Positions 62,930 to 64,000 of a stretch of DNA of 64,000 nucleotides are shown here, piece by piece. The position numbers and the translations under genes were made by a program. Under the pieces are notes generated by a model. The model was not told where the DNA came from. It was given only the letters and a program-made list of their open reading frames with translations, and did not search any database. Location: NCBI RefSeq assembly GCF_001761465.1, contig NZ_CP017479.1, positions 3,038,001-3,102,000 of the forward strand, in the 5' to 3' direction. How positions within the stretch are numbered: the first letter of the stretch is position 1; each line of letters opens with the position of its first letter. The stretch comes from Flavobacterium gilvum. Its GTDB lineage: Bacteria; Bacteroidota; Bacteroidia; Flavobacteriales; Flavobacteriaceae.

Positions 62930-64000
62930 ATGAAAAACAGATTTAAATTATTATTTGCGGCATTTGTATTTTCTAATACGATTTCCCTTCATGCACAAGG
63001 CGAATTCAGTATGAAAGCTGACAAATCAGAAGAGGAAGGCTACGTTTGGACAAAAGATCCATTGGTAAAAGCGAACCTTGACAAATGGCAGGGTTATAAA
63101 TTTGGAGTATTAATCCACATGGGACTTTACACCCAGTTGGGAACTGTAGAATCTTGGGGATTGGCACCAGAAGATTGGGTAACCAGAGACGGCTATGACA
63201 GTTATTACAAATACGCAACCGACTACCGAAATACCAAATACAAATTAAACCCCACTAATCTAAATTCAGAGAAATGGGCAAAAATGTTCAAAGGTGCGGG
63301 AGCAAAATATATGATTTTCACTTCCAAACACCACGACGGGTTTTGTATGTATGATTCAAAATACACTGATTTTAAAATCACAAACCCAGAATTACCTTAT
63401 GCTAAAAATCCAAAAGCTGATGTGTTAAAAGACGTTTTGGATGCATCAAGAAAAGAAGGATTGGCTGTTGGAGTATATTTTTCAAAACCCGACTGGACAA
63501 CTGAAAACTTTTGGTGGTCCTATTATCCGCCAAAAGACAGAAACCCCACTTATGACATCAAGAAATTTCCTGAAAGATGGGATAGTTATGTAAAATACAC
63601 CCAAAACCAGTTGAACGAGTTGACAACAAACTACGGAAAAGTTGATATTCTTTGGCTTGACGGATGCTGGGTTCGACCTTTATCAACCATTAACAAAAAG
63701 GTGGAAGAATTCTGCAAATATCCGTATGATATGGACATTAACATGAAACTGATTGCAGAAACAGCCCGTAAAAAACAACCAGGAATGTTGGTAGTAGATC
63801 GTTGGGTTCCTAGCGAATATGAAAACTACTTAACACCCGAACAAAAAACACCTGAAAAACCTTTGTCTGTGCCATGGGAAAGTTGTATTACTCTGGGTGG
63901 AGCTTGGGGATGGGTACCAAATGACCATTATAAATCTTCTAAAGAAGTAATTCAATTACTAACGAATATCGTAGTAAAAGGTGGAAATCTTTTACTTGGA
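62930..64000 (+). CDS. GH29 alpha-L-fucosidase (3' end cut by window)
   Basis: The first 357 codons of a GH29 fucosidase; the gene runs past base 64000. Signal peptide about 1-23 (ISLHAQ). YKFGVLIHMGLYTQLG, TSKHHDGFCMYDSK and nucleophile motif DILWLDGCWVRP (Asp244) are all visible, as is GGNLLLG at the cut end. It is closely related to the fucosidase at 36408-37856, with identical spacing to the nucleophile. The last gene seen in the plus-strand unit that starts with GH20, 66 bp after cutC. Confidence 0.94.
   Translation, partial: MKNRFKLLFAAFVFSNTISLHAQGEFSMKADKSEEEGYVWTKDPLVKANLDKWQGYKFGVLIHMGLYTQLGTVESWGLAPEDWVTRDGYDSYYKYATDYRNTKYKLNPTNLNSEKWAKMFKGAGAKYMIFTSKHHDGFCMYDSKYTDFKITNPELPYAKNPKADVLKDVLDASRKEGLAVGVYFSKPDWTTENFWWSYYPPKDRNPTYDIKKFPERWDSYVKYTQNQLNELTTNYGKVDILWLDGCWVRPLSTINKKVEEFCKYPYDMDINMKLIAETARKKQPGMLVVDRWVPSEYENYLTPEQKTPEKPLSVPWESCITLGGAWGWVPNDHYKSSKEVIQLLTNIVVKGGNLLLG

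Noticed and set aside
1-64000. Search for CRISPR arrays, tRNA/rRNA genes, phage or transposase genes
   Set aside because: No regular spaced repeats, no tRNA-like cloverleaf and no integrase or transposase motifs were noticed by reading; only small palindromic repeats are present.

Overview
The window is AT-rich DNA from a member of the Bacteroidota, most likely Flavobacterium or a close relative. The evidence is the SusC/SusD pairs, secretion signals ending in A-Q or S-Q, Bacteroidota-type glycoside hydrolase architectures, and small palindromic intergenic repeats of a kind common in Flavobacterium. Nearly the whole 64 kb is one very large polysaccharide utilization locus (PUL). It runs off both ends: a susD-like gene is cut at base 1 and a GH29 fucosidase gene is cut at base 64000. 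No tRNA, rRNA, CRISPR array, transposase or phage gene was seen.

Layout. (1) 1-12142, all minus strand: two copies of a LacI regulator / SusC / SusD module. The two LacI proteins are the same length and about 90% identical by eye, while the SusC proteins have diverged. (2) 13050-29084, minus: an operon-like run of GH38, GH3-PA14, a GH95-like DUF5703-type protein, GH92, PNGase F, GH20-PA14 and GH3. (3) 29209-37856, minus: GH29, L-rhamnose/fucose mutarotase, SDR dehydrogenase, GH110, GH2 beta-galactosidase and GH29, ending in a hairpin terminator. (4) 37857-38522: a divergent control region. (5) 38523-43203, plus: a UxaA-family sugar-acid dehydratase with a transglutaminase-like lipoprotein, then a divergent GH29. 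(6) 43470-57613, plus: alpha/beta hydrolase, compact GH2 beta-mannosidase, GH92, EEP phosphatase-like protein, GH92, GH125, and an unassigned alpha-galactosidase-like protein. (7) 57871-64000, plus: GH20 with an F5/8C domain, ROK sugar kinase, glycosylasparaginase, CutC, and GH29 (cut).

How the genes fit together (inference from families). The set matches the complete dismantling of N-linked glycans. PNGase F frees whole glycans from Asn. GH110, GH2 beta-galactosidase, GH29/GH95-like and GH20 enzymes strip alpha-1,3-Gal, beta-Gal, fucose and GlcNAc from complex antennae. GH92 (three genes), GH38 and GH125 remove alpha-mannose. The GH2 beta-mannosidase cuts the core Man-beta-GlcNAc bond, and glycosylasparaginase splits the last GlcNAc-Asn. 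Mutarotase, SDR and UxaA proteins look like part of an oxidative L-fucose pathway, and the ROK kinase would phosphorylate a released hexose or HexNAc. No sialidase, GH18 endoglycosidase, sulfatase, ECF sigma or hybrid two-component sensor is in the window.

The most interesting regulatory signal is a CG-centred 16-bp palindrome, consensus ACTAWAWCGWTWTAGT. Exact or near copies lie upstream of both susC genes, both lacI genes and nearly every inferred transcription unit. This suggests the twin LacI proteins control the locus as one dispersed regulon. The main oddities are a beta-mannosidase lacking both of its Ig-like accessory domains, an SDR with Asn in place of the catalytic Lys, a ROK kinase without the zinc motif, and a transglutaminase-fold lipoprotein inside an N-glycan locus.
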